From an uncultured Clostridia bacterium (GTDB taxonomy: Bacteria; Bacillota; Clostridia; TANB77; CAG-508): 64,000 bases of DNA. The stretch covers positions 101,879 to 165,878 of the forward strand of contig CANQGE010000003.1 in assembly GCA_947601495.1 (NCBI GenBank), given 5' to 3'. The position numbers and the translations under genes are program-made. Positions 10,023 through 20,323 of the stretch are shown piece after piece (within the stretch, counting starts at the first letter, position 1; each line of letters opens with the position of its first letter). The notes under the pieces were generated by a model. It saw only the letters and a program-made list of their open reading frames with translations, did not search any database and was not told the origin of the DNA.

Positions 10023-13000
10023 TTAGTTTTTATATACTTTTTTTGTATGAGCTTTTTTACATATACCATATGCTGTAATTACTATTAATTCTAGAGTCAT
10101 AACTACTTTTGCTATTATTGTATATCTTCTTTCCATACCTGTTCCTATACCTATTACAACATCTGCATTAGATATGTTATCTTGTTCTGTTGTTTCTCTA
10201 TAATGTGGTATGTTATCTGTGCCTACTATCTGAGCAACATTTGATGTACTTCCTGTGTTTACATTTACTGTTTTAAGTCTTAAAGATATTTCATAGGTTT
10301 TACTTTCCCCTGCTTTTAAGCTTACAGTTGTTCTTAATGTTCCGTTTTCTTCTTGTTTCCATTCGTTGCTAGCTACATTTACAGTATATCCTTTTGGCAC
10401 TAATTCTTCTATCTCTGCTTGACCATCTATTCTTCCAGTATTTGTTACTCTTATTAGATATGTTACATCTACTATTGATTCTCCTGCATTTTCTGATTTA
10501 ATATCTATTTTCATTAATTTTCTGTTTGTTACTCTTCTTGCTTCTCCATTTACTGTTATGCTCTCTATTTCTTTTTCTATTGTCATATTAAATGGTTGTT
10601 TAGCATAATAGTATATTACAGTATCTCCACTTTCTGTTAGTTTTCCTGAAGCATTCCATGGTGTTTCTACTAAATCATAATATGGTATTTGTTTTGACTC
10701 TGTACTGTAGTCGTCGTTTACATATCCTTGTATTTCATATCTATAAGTTTTTACTTCTGTTTTACCTTCTTCTACAGTTTCTGTATACGTTATTTCTTCT
10801 CCTGTGTCTCTATCTACATATTTTACTACTAGAGTTCCACTTGGCATTCTATCATAATAATATGTTACTACTGTTGTTTCTTCTGTCATTTTACCTGTTT
10901 TATTTTCTGGCTCTGGTTCTGCTGCCTTATATCCATATATTACTTTTCTTTCTGCATTATATTCATCATCTATTTTTCCTTTTATTGTTTCTTCAGGTGC
11001 TAATTCTTTTTCTGTTCCTTTTTCTAGATGTCTTACTTTTACTTCTGCAGGTTTTCTTTCATATATGTATTTTACTTCTTTAGTTTCCCTTTCCATTTCG
11101 CCTTCTGGTTCGCCTTGCACTTCTACTAGTTTATATGTTTCAAAATCTTTTTCTTCTGAAGTATATTTATCTCTTACTCTTCCTTTTATTATTTCATCTT
11201 CTGTTAATTCTTCTCCTGTATCTTTGTCAACATATTTTACTACTACTTCTGTTTCTGGTCTTTCATAATAGTATTCCACAATTTGTTCTTCTTCTGTTAT
11301 TTTTCCTTCTGGTTCGCCTTTAGTTGCTACAAGGTCATAATCTTCTATCTCTTTCTGCTCTGTTTTATAGTCTGTTCCTGCTCTTCCTTCTTTAATTTCT
11401 TCTTCTGCTATTTCTTCTCCAGTTTCTTTATCATAGTATTTAGCTGTTACTTTTCCATTTATTTCTATTTTTGTTTCATGTGTTGCCTCTTTTTCATTGT
11501 ATTCTCCTGTTTCGTATAATTCTGTTCTTCCTAATACTTTGTTTTCCATGCTATCTTTTGTTGCATCAAGATTGCTATATACTACTGATATTTCTTTTGT
11601 TATATCTACTTTGTATGTTCCGTTTTCTTCTGTATTAATATGTGGTAATTCTTCTTCCCAAACTATTATGTAGTATGTTTCTTCTTTTGTTTCTTCTGTA
11701 CTATCTGTTTCTGCATTATTTATTTCTGGACCAGTTGCATCTTCACTATTTGTCTCTGGCTGACTTTCTGACTGTTCTACTGGTACTTTAATTTCTTTAT
11801 ATTTTCCACCACCTAAGTTACTGTTTTCTTCATCTATTGCATATGGTAATATATCTACTATTCGTACTTTTCCTTCTCCTATATATTCTTCTATTTCTGA
11901 AGTATAGTGAATCTTATAATTTACTGGTTCTTTTGATGATGTTATTTTTTCTGTTCCTTCTTTTGTTATATCAGCTTTTAAATCTGTATTTAATAATTTG
12001 TAAGAATTTATTACTTCATAATTATATTCAATCACAGGATCTACTATTTCTTCTGTTTTTATTATTCTTGGAATATAGTATTCTAAGCTATTTTCCTCTA
12101 AATTTTCTTTAACAGAGTACACTAGCACTTTTCCATTTTCATCATATTTTGGTAGTCCTTCTTTTCTATATGTCCATTCATTTTCCTCATTTAAGATTAC
12201 ATCTGAGTCTATGATTTTTTCTTCTGAATCTTCTGCTTTACTTGTTATTTGCACTTTTACATTATTTGGTCTATGTCCTTTTAAGTCATCATCATCTTCC
12301 CAAACTTTTCTTATATTTAGATTTACTATGTATTCCTGTTTTATAATTTGATTGTCTGAAGCTTCTTCTTCTACCTCAATTTCTCCTGCAACTGATGGCT
12401 CTATTTCTGGATAATATACTTTTACATTTCCTGTTGCTATATTTTCTAAGTCTTTTACTACATCTTGTTCTTTATATACTAGTTCTAGTTCTTTTACTAT
12501 TTCCTTTGTATATGTTCCGTTTTGATAGAATCCTCCTTCGTAGTCTCCTTCAAGATTTGCAAAAGTATCTATTCCGCTTATTTCTTCTGTCCATGTTATA
12601 GTATTATTTTCTTCATCATAGGTTCCTTCTGCTAAGTTTGACTTTTCTTTATCTATTTTCGCTGGTAAGGTATCTACTATTTCTACCAAAGCTTTTCCTA
12701 TATAATCTTTTATATGTACAGTATATTTCACTTTATATGGTACTACACCATCTTCTTTTATTAATGTTTCTCTTTCTAATGTTGTTGATTTATCCATTTC
12801 ATTTGTTATTTCTGTTGGTATTAAGCTATAATAGTAATTTACAACAATATCTTCTTCTGTCATTTTTCCTTCATAATTTTCTGGATGTTCTTCTCTGCAT
12901 CTATAATTTTGAGGAACTTCAGAAGATGGGGTTGTTGAATATGGATCACCTATTTTGCCTTCCATTATTTCATCTTTTGCAAGTTCTATTTCGGTTTCTT

Positions 13001-16000
13001 CATCTGCTACTTCATCATATAAATAATGATGTACTATTACTTCAGCTGGAATTTCTATTGGAATTTCAACTTCGTCACTTGCTTTATCTTCTGTTACTTT
13101 TTCATATTCTTCTGGATTATCTGCTTTTGGTTCTTGTAATTCAATAGTTGTATCTACTGTATTTACTAGGCTTTCTGCTATTTCATTTATGTTTTCATAT
13201 ACATATTCTAAACTTATTTTCTTTGTTAATTCTATTTCTTTTGCTTCTGCTGGTCTAAATGAATATATATTTTCTATTTCTTCTTGCCATACTATTCTAT
13301 AAACCTTATTTCCATCTACTTCTATTTCTTCATATTTTCCATTATCTAGTTCTGAGCCAGATTCATTTATTGGATATGGCAATGTATCTACTATTGTTAC
13401 TACTGCTTTTCCAGAGAAATTTTCAACTTTTGCTTTAAAGTTTAGTTCATAGTATATTTTAGTATTTTTTGATGTTACAATATCTTGTGTTGTTGTTTTC
13501 TCTACTGAACTTTCCAAATATACTTCTGGCTTATTATATGTATGAATTGTTTCATTTGTTTCTTCACTATCAACTAATGCTTTATTTATTATTTCCATTT
13601 TATCGCTTTGATTGTATTTTACTTCTACTTCAAAACATACATCTTTATAGCTTTGTGCTTCAATTTCTTCTATTTCCCATGTTATTTCATTTTCTTCGGC
13701 TACACCATCGTTTTCTATACTGCTTAAAACTGTTCCTTCTGGCACTTTATCTTGTACTACTACATTATTTATATTTACAGTTCCTGTATTTGAAACTCTA
13801 ATTGTATATCTTATTGTGTCTCCTACAGATACATTGTTTCCGTCTAATGTGCTTTCTGGATTTTTCCTTAATACAACTTCTGCTAATTTTTCATATTTTA
13901 ATACTGGTGCTTTTACTTCATTTGTTGATTCTTCTGTAAATTTTGGTTCTTCAGCATTTCTTATAAATGTCGCTGTATTGGCAACATCTCCTGTTACGCC
14001 TTCGTTTACTGTTACAGTAAAGCTTAAGAAAGATTCTCCGTCTTTTCCATTTTCTCTCTTTGGTACATAGAATTCAATTCCTCTTTCTAAGTCTGTTTCA
14101 TCTTTATAAATTAAATTCTCATCATTATATTTTTCAGAGCCATTTATTCTAATACTCCATGATTTAAATGTTGTATTTCCTGGAATTTTATCTTTTATAA
14201 TTATATCTTTTCCTAGTGAACCTGCATTTGTTACTTTAATTGTATATGTAATTTCTTCACCTGGTATTACGTAATTCTTTCCATATTGAGTTGAAATTAA
14301 TTTTTCTACAGTAAAGTTAGCTTCTGCATATTTATGTAGTGTTTCATTTGTTTCTTTTTCTTGCTTCTCATAATGATCATATACTGTTGCTTTATTTTTA
14401 ATCTCGTGTTCATCATCTATGTCTTCTACTCTTACTTCAAATTCAACAGTTACTTCTGTTTGTGCATCTACTACTAAATCTATTCCGCTTTGTAAATCTT
14501 CATCTGTAAGTTCTTCTTCTACAAGTTCTTCATTTGCAGGTGCCAATATTGTTTTTATTTCAGACATGTTCTGTGTTAGAGCAACAAGACTTCTTTCATT
14601 TATATGAATACTTCCTGAAACAAATGATGTACCTTCTGGAATAGCATCTTTTACTGTTACTTTTCCTGGTGCTAATCCGTCATTTTTAATTACAATTTTA
14701 TATTTTATAACTTCCTTTTTTGATACTTCTGTGTTTGTTTCTGGTTCTGATTGTTTTTCTACAGTTATGTGTGGTATTTTTACTTGTCTTTCTTCAGTAT
14801 TTGTGTTTTCATTATCTACTTGTGCTGTATTGCTTATATTTCTTTCATATGTTCCTTCTTCTAGTTCATTTACTGTTACTTCAAAGCTTAATTTTACCTC
14901 ACCATTTACTTCATTTTCCTTTTTTGGAACATTTACCTTTATTCCCTCAGATAAATGTGTTTCATTCTTTTCTGCTAAATTTTCTTCATTATATATTGAA
15001 GAATCATTTATTTTTATGCTTTCTGGTTTAAATGTTGTTCCATCTGGAATTTTATCTTTTATTACTACTTCTTTTTCAACACCACCTGCATTTGTTACAG
15101 TAATTGTATATGTTATAGTTTCTCCTTCTACCACATAGTCATTTCCAAATTCTGTAGATGATTCTTTTTGATATGATATTTCTGGACCTATGTATGTGTT
15201 TGTTACTTTTAACCCAGATTCAACATTTTCAGTTTGTAAAGAATAATAATCTTTTACGCTATAGTCTGCTTCAGTGATTATATATTCTATTTCGTCTCCA
15301 TTTTCATCATATCTTAATATGTTTTCAAATATATTGCTCCATCCGTTTTCTTCATTTACTTCGCATGTGCCTAATATTTCATCTGGTTTATTTTTGTTTC
15401 TTATTTCTAAAGTTATGCTTGTTGGTTTTTCATATATATTATTCTTATAATTCCACTCTTTTGTTACAGGAATGTCTCTTGGGAATTCTGCTTTTGTAGA
15501 ATGTGTTGCTATTTCTGATTCTTCAGTTTGCCCTGTTGATTCTAGTTCTATTTTTCCTTGTACATTATTTATAATTTCTGTTTCTTCTTTACCTACATTT
15601 GTATAATATACTGTAATATTTTTCTCAAATGTTACAGTACGAGCAGATGCTCCTAATATTGCTCTAATATTATTTTCAGTTAATGTCCAAGTTATTGTAT
15701 TATTTTCCGGATGATATGTTCCTTCATCTAGTGTTCCTAGTTCTCTTGTTTTTTCCTCATCTATTGGGTGTGGCAATGTATCTGTTATTGTTATTGTTGC
15801 GTTTCCTTCATATTCATTGATGCTAGCAGTATAATTGATGTTATAGCTTATTGGTTCATCTAAATTTGTAACTTTTTCTGTTCCTGTTTTTTCTATATTT
15901 TGAGTTATTTCAGCTGGTATTATTCCTAATGTATTTTTAATTTGGAAAAACTTATAATCATCTACTTCTGTAACTTCTTCATCAGTTGATGTACTTATAT

Positions 16001-19000
16001 AATGCCATAATTTATCAACATTATTTCCATAATTACCATGGTCTGATTCTGGATATTGGTCTCCAGTTACTTCTTCTATTGCATACGACGATGAATAGTT
16101 TCCTGTTGTAGCATTTTTATCAAATTTTACAGTTCTATTCTTTATATTATCTATACTAAATCCATAATAGTTCTCATTGCTCGTATCAGTATGCCAATAT
16201 AAATAGAAATCTTTAGAAGGTATTTCTACTTGTAAATTAGCTAAACTAGATCCACCCCATTTTCCAGCTTTGTACATTGTACCACTATAATTATAGTAAA
16301 TTTCAACATAATCATATGTTACATTTTCTGTCTCACATTCAGAATTAAAATTAATTACAAGTCCATTGCTTTTTAGTTCTTCTATTTCACTAGTATAATA
16401 TGGTATTTCCTCTACCACTTCTTCAATAGTATAATTATACTTTTCTCCTCTACTTTTATATATTGGTTGCTTTAAAAATTCATGATACCAATTATTATTT
16501 TGCTCTAATGTAGCTGTGTCTATTGTTTCTCCGTCTCTTTTTAAATTAATTTCTATACTTTCAGGCCTTTTTAATCTTTTATTATTATTATCTTCCCATA
16601 CTTTTTGACTTGCTATATCTAAGTAAGCATCATCTTCTTTTAACGTATTTGTAATTGTAAAGCTTCTTTTCGTTCCTTCATCTGTTTTTTCATCTGTTTT
16701 TGTTACTTTTGAAGAATATAATTCTAATGTATCTTCTGATACACTATACTCATATAAAACACCATTCTCATCAGCTACTGGCACATTAAATACATATTGC
16801 CAACCTTCTTCAGCTTTTAATGTTGCTTTTTCGAATTCTTCTCCATTTTGATATAAAGTTATATCAACAGAGTCTGGTCTTACATTTAATGCATTTCCAT
16901 CATCTTCCCATATTTTATATACTGTTAAGTTATCTTTTGAATTTGGAGTAGCAACTAATGAAACATTAGAACTTATTCCTGTCATATCTTTAACTACTCC
17001 ACCCATTGAATCTATAGCTGTCCATTTTGTATAACATTTATTTTTTGAAATGTTTTCTAAACTTACATTATCTGGTGCTTTCATTTCTACTACTACATAA
17101 ATTAAATCTCCAGATTTAATAGTTTGATCTTTAAAATCAAAAGCTAAAGAAGCTATCGTTGTCTTATCTATAGTTTCATCATCACTTGAATATACTTTCC
17201 ATGCATCCGCATCATCTTGCAATGTTCCTGCATCTCTATCTGTAGAATAATATACAGTTGGAATATAACCTTTTTTAGTTGTAAAGTCTAAATCAACTCC
17301 TGTGAAGAAGCCGTGCCAATCTCCTGTATTTTCTAAGTTATCATAAAGAACTAAGTCTTTAATATCATTTATTCCTGTTCTTACACGTAATTTATATTTA
17401 TATTCACCATTCCATGGCACACTTGCAATATCTGACAACCATTGATTTTCAGATGTTGGAGTCCAAACACTTTTATTTACTTCTTGATATGATGACACTG
17501 CCGGAACAATAGATGTTGATGTCGAATTACCATATGAGTAAAAATCATTTGTTTTTTCATCATTATCTATATCTTTGGTATCTGTATATTTAGTTTTTAT
17601 TAAATAATCTTCTTCTTCATCATTTATAGGAGATACATATGAACTTATTGAATAAGTTGCACCATTCGTAAAATATGATTCATATGGTATTTTTATTGGA
17701 ACTTTAAATTGATATACATAATATGAGTATGATGTCAATTCATATATGTCTATTGGTTCTTTTTCAAAATTTAGTTTTACTTCTATCCATAGTTTGCCCG
17801 TATTTTGATAGTTTCTATTTATTTCTACAGTTGCATTTCTTTTTAAAAATTCTATAAATTCTGCTTGATTTTCAAAATAGTTTCCGTCTTGTTTTTTTAT
17901 TTGTTTATAATATGAGCTTGAAAAACTATTTATAATTTCTTCTTTTGTAGTATTTAACTCAACTCCTAATGGAAAAATAATATCTACCTTTAAGCCTTTA
18001 AAAGTTCCTGTTCCTGTTGCATCATAATAACTATGTCCATTTGATAATTCTAAAGTTCTATAAAAATATTCATTGTCTTGTGATTGATTGGTAATACTTG
18101 ATGTTTGGCAGAAATCTACTATATCTGCACCATAAGTGCTATTTGCTTCTGCTCTTTGAACATAACGTCCAAAATTTTCCATGTCATATGTGTCTATTCC
18201 AAAAATCCTTGCGTTACTTGTATAATTTTCCCATTTTGGTGTATTTTTATATGTTTTTACTCCACTTTCATCAGTTGTATATATTTCTAGATTATTAAAG
18301 TTATAAATATTTCCTTCTAATTGAATTTCATCATTTGTTTGGATATTAACTACTGTGTTCATTCCGCTAGTAGATATATTCAAACCTTCTTCCAAATCAT
18401 ATACTTCTAAATACCAACCTACTATGTCATTTTCTTGAAAAGTTATTGTTTTAGAAGATGTTGTATTTTTAAAACTATTTTCATATTTTTCATAATCTTT
18501 TTGATTTCTGTGTCTTACAAATAATTGCATATCATACTTATCTTTAGTTATTATTGCATCATTTCCATTTTTCCAATAATTACCGTATATATATACTGTT
18601 TTAAAATGATAATCATCATCAGAAAGTTTTTTTACATCATTTCCATCTGTAGAAGTAATGTAAAGTAAATCATCACCTATTTTAAATGTATATTTTTCTC
18701 CCATATAAGTAGCTGATGCTCCGATATTATATTCAATATCTTCACCATATTTTGGATTAATTAATTTGTTATATGATTGTCTTTTATAATATGAATCTGT
18801 TTGTTTAGTAAGTGAATAATCTTCGCCATATTCTATCTCATATTCCGCTAAATTAATTTGCAAATCTTTTTCTACTAATTCTTTTAATTCTTCTCTTCCT
18901 GATAATTTATAATATGAATCTTGTACTTTTCCCCACCATTCTGTATGTTCTGTTATAGTTTCAAGATTATATTCACTTTTAGGATATCCTATATAATAAT

Positions 19001-19973
19001 AAGCATAGTCATAATAAGAATAACTATTTTTTACTGGTATTTTATAAATTCCCTCCTCGTCAGGTGAAACTTGTTTTTGGTCTTCATCTAATACTATACA
19101 TCCTGGTAAAACATCTTCTTTTAAATAACGGCTTTTTTCTTCTACTCTATATCTTACTCCATTAGAAGTGCTCATTGTTGCTCTTGTATAGTATTTTACC
19201 CAAATATAATCTGTTGCATTTGAACCTAATCCATCATAAGATTGTAATTTATATGCTTGTTTTGTCATTGTTGCAGTTGATTCTGTTGATGTAAATTCAA
19301 ATTTCACATCGTTTAACGAATTTACATCTATATTATTTTTAGAATCTACTATTTTGGAAGATATAGTTACATCTGAACCATTTAACAAATCTTCAGCACT
19401 GAAATTATATGCTAATTGAATAGTTCCTTCAAAATTATGATTTTTCTCTATTGGTTTATTATTTGTAAAGATATATTGATTATTTTCTTTATCATATCTA
19501 TAGCTCCACTCATATTTTTTTATTACATCTGTTGATTTATCTGCTGATATAGATGTAGCTTCTTTATATGGTGTTGCTGTAGAGCCTGTTGGATAGACTA
19601 CTCCCAAATTATCTACAATAATTTGCAATTGCCCTGCCTCATAGTCTTCTTGTACATCTGTATTTTGATAATTAACTTGAATTGTTAAAACTCTAGTTTC
19701 TCTTGTTGTTGCATTCCAACTATGGTTTGTAAGCTTTTCATTTCCCTTATTTACTGATGAATCTAGCATAAACGTCCATAATTGCCAAGAAGTTTCATCA
19801 TTTCCTGCTTTTAAATTTAAATACTTAAGTTTTAACTTTCTTGTTGTTTCAGTATTTGCATTTAAAACAATTCCAATTGAAATCATAAAAATAATTAAAG
19901 CAATTATAATACATAAAATTATTTTTTTACTTTTTTGGTTCTTCAATAAATTCATCTTTTGTCCTCCAAACAC
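10023..19973 (-). CDS. giant (3316 aa) repeat-rich surface protein with Cna_B, DUF11-like and MucBP-like repeats
   Basis: N-terminal signal/TM; Cna_B-type blocks (KIWEDDGNALNVRPDSVDITLYQNGE; KVWEDDNNKRLKRPESIEINLKRDGE; KVWEDDDDLKGHRPNNVKVQI), DUF11-like blocks (YTITVTNAGGVEKEVVIKDKIPDGTTF etc.), C-terminal MucBP-like blocks (VVVKYVDKDTGEEL...YYYE); C-terminal TM plus basic tail. Confidence 0.85.
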   Translation of the reverse strand: MFGGQKMNLLKNQKSKKIILCIIIALIIFMISIGIVLNANTETTRKLKLKYLNLKAGNDETSWQLWTFMLDSSVNKGNEKLTNHSWNATTRETRVLTIQVNYQNTDVQEDYEAGQLQIIVDNLGVVYPTGSTATPYKEATSISADKSTDVIKKYEWSYRYDKENNQYIFTNNKPIEKNHNFEGTIQLAYNFSAEDLLNGSDVTISSKIVDSKNNIDVNSLNDVKFEFTSTESTATMTKQAYKLQSYDGLGSNATDYIWVKYYTRATMSTSNGVRYRVEEKSRYLKEDVLPGCIVLDEDQKQVSPDEEGIYKIPVKNSYSYYDYAYYYIGYPKSEYNLETITEHTEWWGKVQDSYYKLSGREELKELVEKDLQINLAEYEIEYGEDYSLTKQTDSYYKRQSYNKLINPKYGEDIEYNIGASATYMGEKYTFKIGDDLLYITSTDGNDVKKLSDDDYHFKTVYIYGNYWKNGNDAIITKDKYDMQLFVRHRNQKDYEKYENSFKNTTSSKTITFQENDIVGWYLEVYDLEEGLNISTSGMNTVVNIQTNDEIQLEGNIYNFNNLEIYTTDESGVKTYKNTPKWENYTSNARIFGIDTYDMENFGRYVQRAEANSTYGADIVDFCQTSSITNQSQDNEYFYRTLELSNGHSYYDATGTGTFKGLKVDIIFPLGVELNTTKEEIINSFSSSYYKQIKKQDGNYFENQAEFIEFLKRNATVEINRNYQNTGKLWIEVKLNFEKEPIDIYELTSYSYYVYQFKVPIKIPYESYFTNGATYSISSYVSPINDEEEDYLIKTKYTDTKDIDNDEKTNDFYSYGNSTSTSIVPAVSSYQEVNKSVWTPTSENQWLSDIASVPWNGEYKYKLRVRTGINDIKDLVLYDNLENTGDWHGFFTGVDLDFTTKKGYIPTVYYSTDRDAGTLQDDADAWKVYSSDDETIDKTTIASLAFDFKDQTIKSGDLIYVVVEMKAPDNVSLENISKNKCYTKWTAIDSMGGVVKDMTGISSNVSLVATPNSKDNLTVYKIWEDDGNALNVRPDSVDITLYQNGEEFEKATLKAEEGWQYVFNVPVADENGVLYEYSVSEDTLELYSSKVTKTDEKTDEGTKRSFTITNTLKEDDAYLDIASQKVWEDNNNKRLKRPESIEINLKRDGETIDTATLEQNNNWYHEFLKQPIYKSRGEKYNYTIEEVVEEIPYYTSEIEELKSNGLVINFNSECETENVTYDYVEIYYNYSGTMYKAGKWGGSSLANLQVEIPSKDFYLYWHTDTSNENYYGFSIDNIKNRTVKFDKNATTGNYSSSYAIEEVTGDQYPESDHGNYGNNVDKLWHYISTSTDEEVTEVDDYKFFQIKNTLGIIPAEITQNIEKTGTEKVTNLDEPISYNINYTASINEYEGNATITITDTLPHPIDEEKTRELGTLDEGTYHPENNTITWTLTENNIRAILGASARTVTFEKNITVYYTNVGKEETEIINNVQGKIELESTGQTEESEIATHSTKAEFPRDIPVTKEWNYKNNIYEKPTSITLEIRNKNKPDEILGTCEVNEENGWSNIFENILRYDENGDEIEYIITEADYSVKDYYSLQTENVESGLKVTNTYIGPEISYQKESSTEFGNDYVVEGETITYTITVTNAGGVEKEVVIKDKIPDGTTFKPESIKINDSSIYNEENLAEKNETHLSEGIKVNVPKKENEVNGEVKLSFEVTVNELEEGTYERNISNTAQVDNENTNTEERQVKIPHITVEKQSEPETNTEVSKKEVIKYKIVIKNDGLAPGKVTVKDAIPEGTSFVSGSIHINERSLVALTQNMSEIKTILAPANEELVEEELTDEDLQSGIDLVVDAQTEVTVEFEVRVEDIDDEHEIKNKATVYDHYEKQEKETNETLHKYAEANFTVEKLISTQYGKNYVIPGEEITYTIKVTNAGSLGKDIIIKDKIPGNTTFKSWSIRINGSEKYNDENLIYKDETDLERGIEFYVPKRENGKDGESFLSFTVTVNEGVTGDVANTATFIRNAEEPKFTEESTNEVKAPVLKYEKLAEVVLRKNPESTLDGNNVSVGDTIRYTIRVSNTGTVNINNVVVQDKVPEGTVLSSIENDGVAEENEITWEIEEIEAQSYKDVCFEVEVKYNQSDKMEIINKALVDSEETNETIHTYNKPEVYLESSVEKTTTQDIVTSKNTKIYYELNFKAKVENFSGKAVVTIVDTLPYPINESGSELDNGKYEEIEVDGNKVYRIVWQEEIENIYSFRPAEAKEIELTKKISLEYVYENINEIAESLVNTVDTTIELQEPKADNPEEYEKVTEDKASDEVEIPIEIPAEVIVHHYLYDEVADEETEIELAKDEIMEGKIGDPYSTTPSSEVPQNYRCREEHPENYEGKMTEEDIVVNYYYSLIPTEITNEMDKSTTLERETLIKEDGVVPYKVKYTVHIKDYIGKALVEIVDTLPAKIDKEKSNLAEGTYDEENNTITWTEEISGIDTFANLEGDYEGGFYQNGTYTKEIVKELELVYKEQDVVKDLENIATGNVKVYYPEIEPSVAGEIEVEEEASDNQIIKQEYIVNLNIRKVWEDDDDLKGHRPNNVKVQITSKAEDSEEKIIDSDVILNEENEWTYRKEGLPKYDENGKVLVYSVKENLEENSLEYYIPRIIKTEEIVDPVIEYNYEVINSYKLLNTDLKADITKEGTEKITSSKEPVNYKIHYTSEIEEYIGEGKVRIVDILPYAIDEENSNLGGGKYKEIKVPVEQSESQPETNSEDATGPEINNAETDSTEETKEETYYIIVWEEELPHINTEENGTYKVDITKEISVVYSNLDATKDSMENKVLGRTELYETGEYNEKEATHETKIEINGKVTAKYYDKETGEEIAEEEIKEGRAGTDYKTEQKEIEDYDLVATKGEPEGKITEEEQIVEYYYERPETEVVVKYVDKDTGEELTEDEIIKGRVRDKYTSEEKDFETYKLVEVQGEPEGEMERETKEVKYIYERKPAEVKVRHLEKGTEKELAPEETIKGKIDDEYNAERKVIYGYKAAEPEPENKTGKMTEETTVVTYYYDRMPSGTLVVKYVDRDTGEEITYTETVEEGKTEVKTYRYEIQGYVNDDYSTESKQIPYYDLVETPWNASGKLTESGDTVIYYYAKQPFNMTIEKEIESITVNGEARRVTNRKLMKIDIKSENAGESIVDVTYLIRVTNTGRIDGQAEIEELVPKGYTVNVASNEWKQEENGTLRTTVSLKAGESKTYEISLRLKTVNVNTGSTSNVAQIVGTDNIPHYRETTEQDNISNADVVIGIGTGMERRYTIIAKVVMTLELIVITAYGICKKAHTKKVYKN
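10590..11475 (-). repeat. tandem MucBP-like repeat block within the giant surface protein
   Basis: Successive blocks VTAKYYDKETGEEI, VVVKYVDKDTGEEL, VKVRHLEKGTEKEL, LVVKYVDRDTGEEI, each ending YYYE/YIYE/YYYD/YYYA; boundaries approximate. Confidence 0.65.
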
Positions 19974-20244
19974 TTACTAGCTTAAACAGTTCAAGCCATT
20001 ATATTATTTCTTATATATAATATAATTTTATAAGTTTTGTGTAAACACCACTATTTTCCAGCATTTCAAATCCTTTTAGGGAAGTGCTTTTAGCATTTTC
20101 TTTTACTTTTTTATATCTTTTTTTATACATCTAACTAGATTTATCAGTTTTTTTAAGCGTTTTTTCTGCTTTACGGAGTAGGCATTTAGAAGATTATGTA
20201 AAGAATTTTTAATCAAATTTTGTAACATTTTTAAGCATAAAAAT

Positions 20245-20280
20245 AAAGACTTTATATGTTTTTGTTACATATAAAGCCTT
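20245..20280. terminator. terminator hairpin downstream of sigma factor gene
   Basis: AAAGGCTTTATATGTAACAAAAACATATAAAGTCTTT stem-loop (minus reading). Confidence 0.7.
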
Positions 20281-20323
20281 TTATTACAAGTTTTTTTCAA
20301 ATTTTATTATGAAAGTGATATGT

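Noticed and set aside
10658-13147. Long hydrophobic plus-strand ORFs (e.g. 10658..11083, 12638..13147) opposite the giant adhesin
   Set aside because: Antisense shadows of Glu/Thr/Lys-rich repeat coding; Leu/Phe-rich composition, no RBS, wrong strand for the operon.
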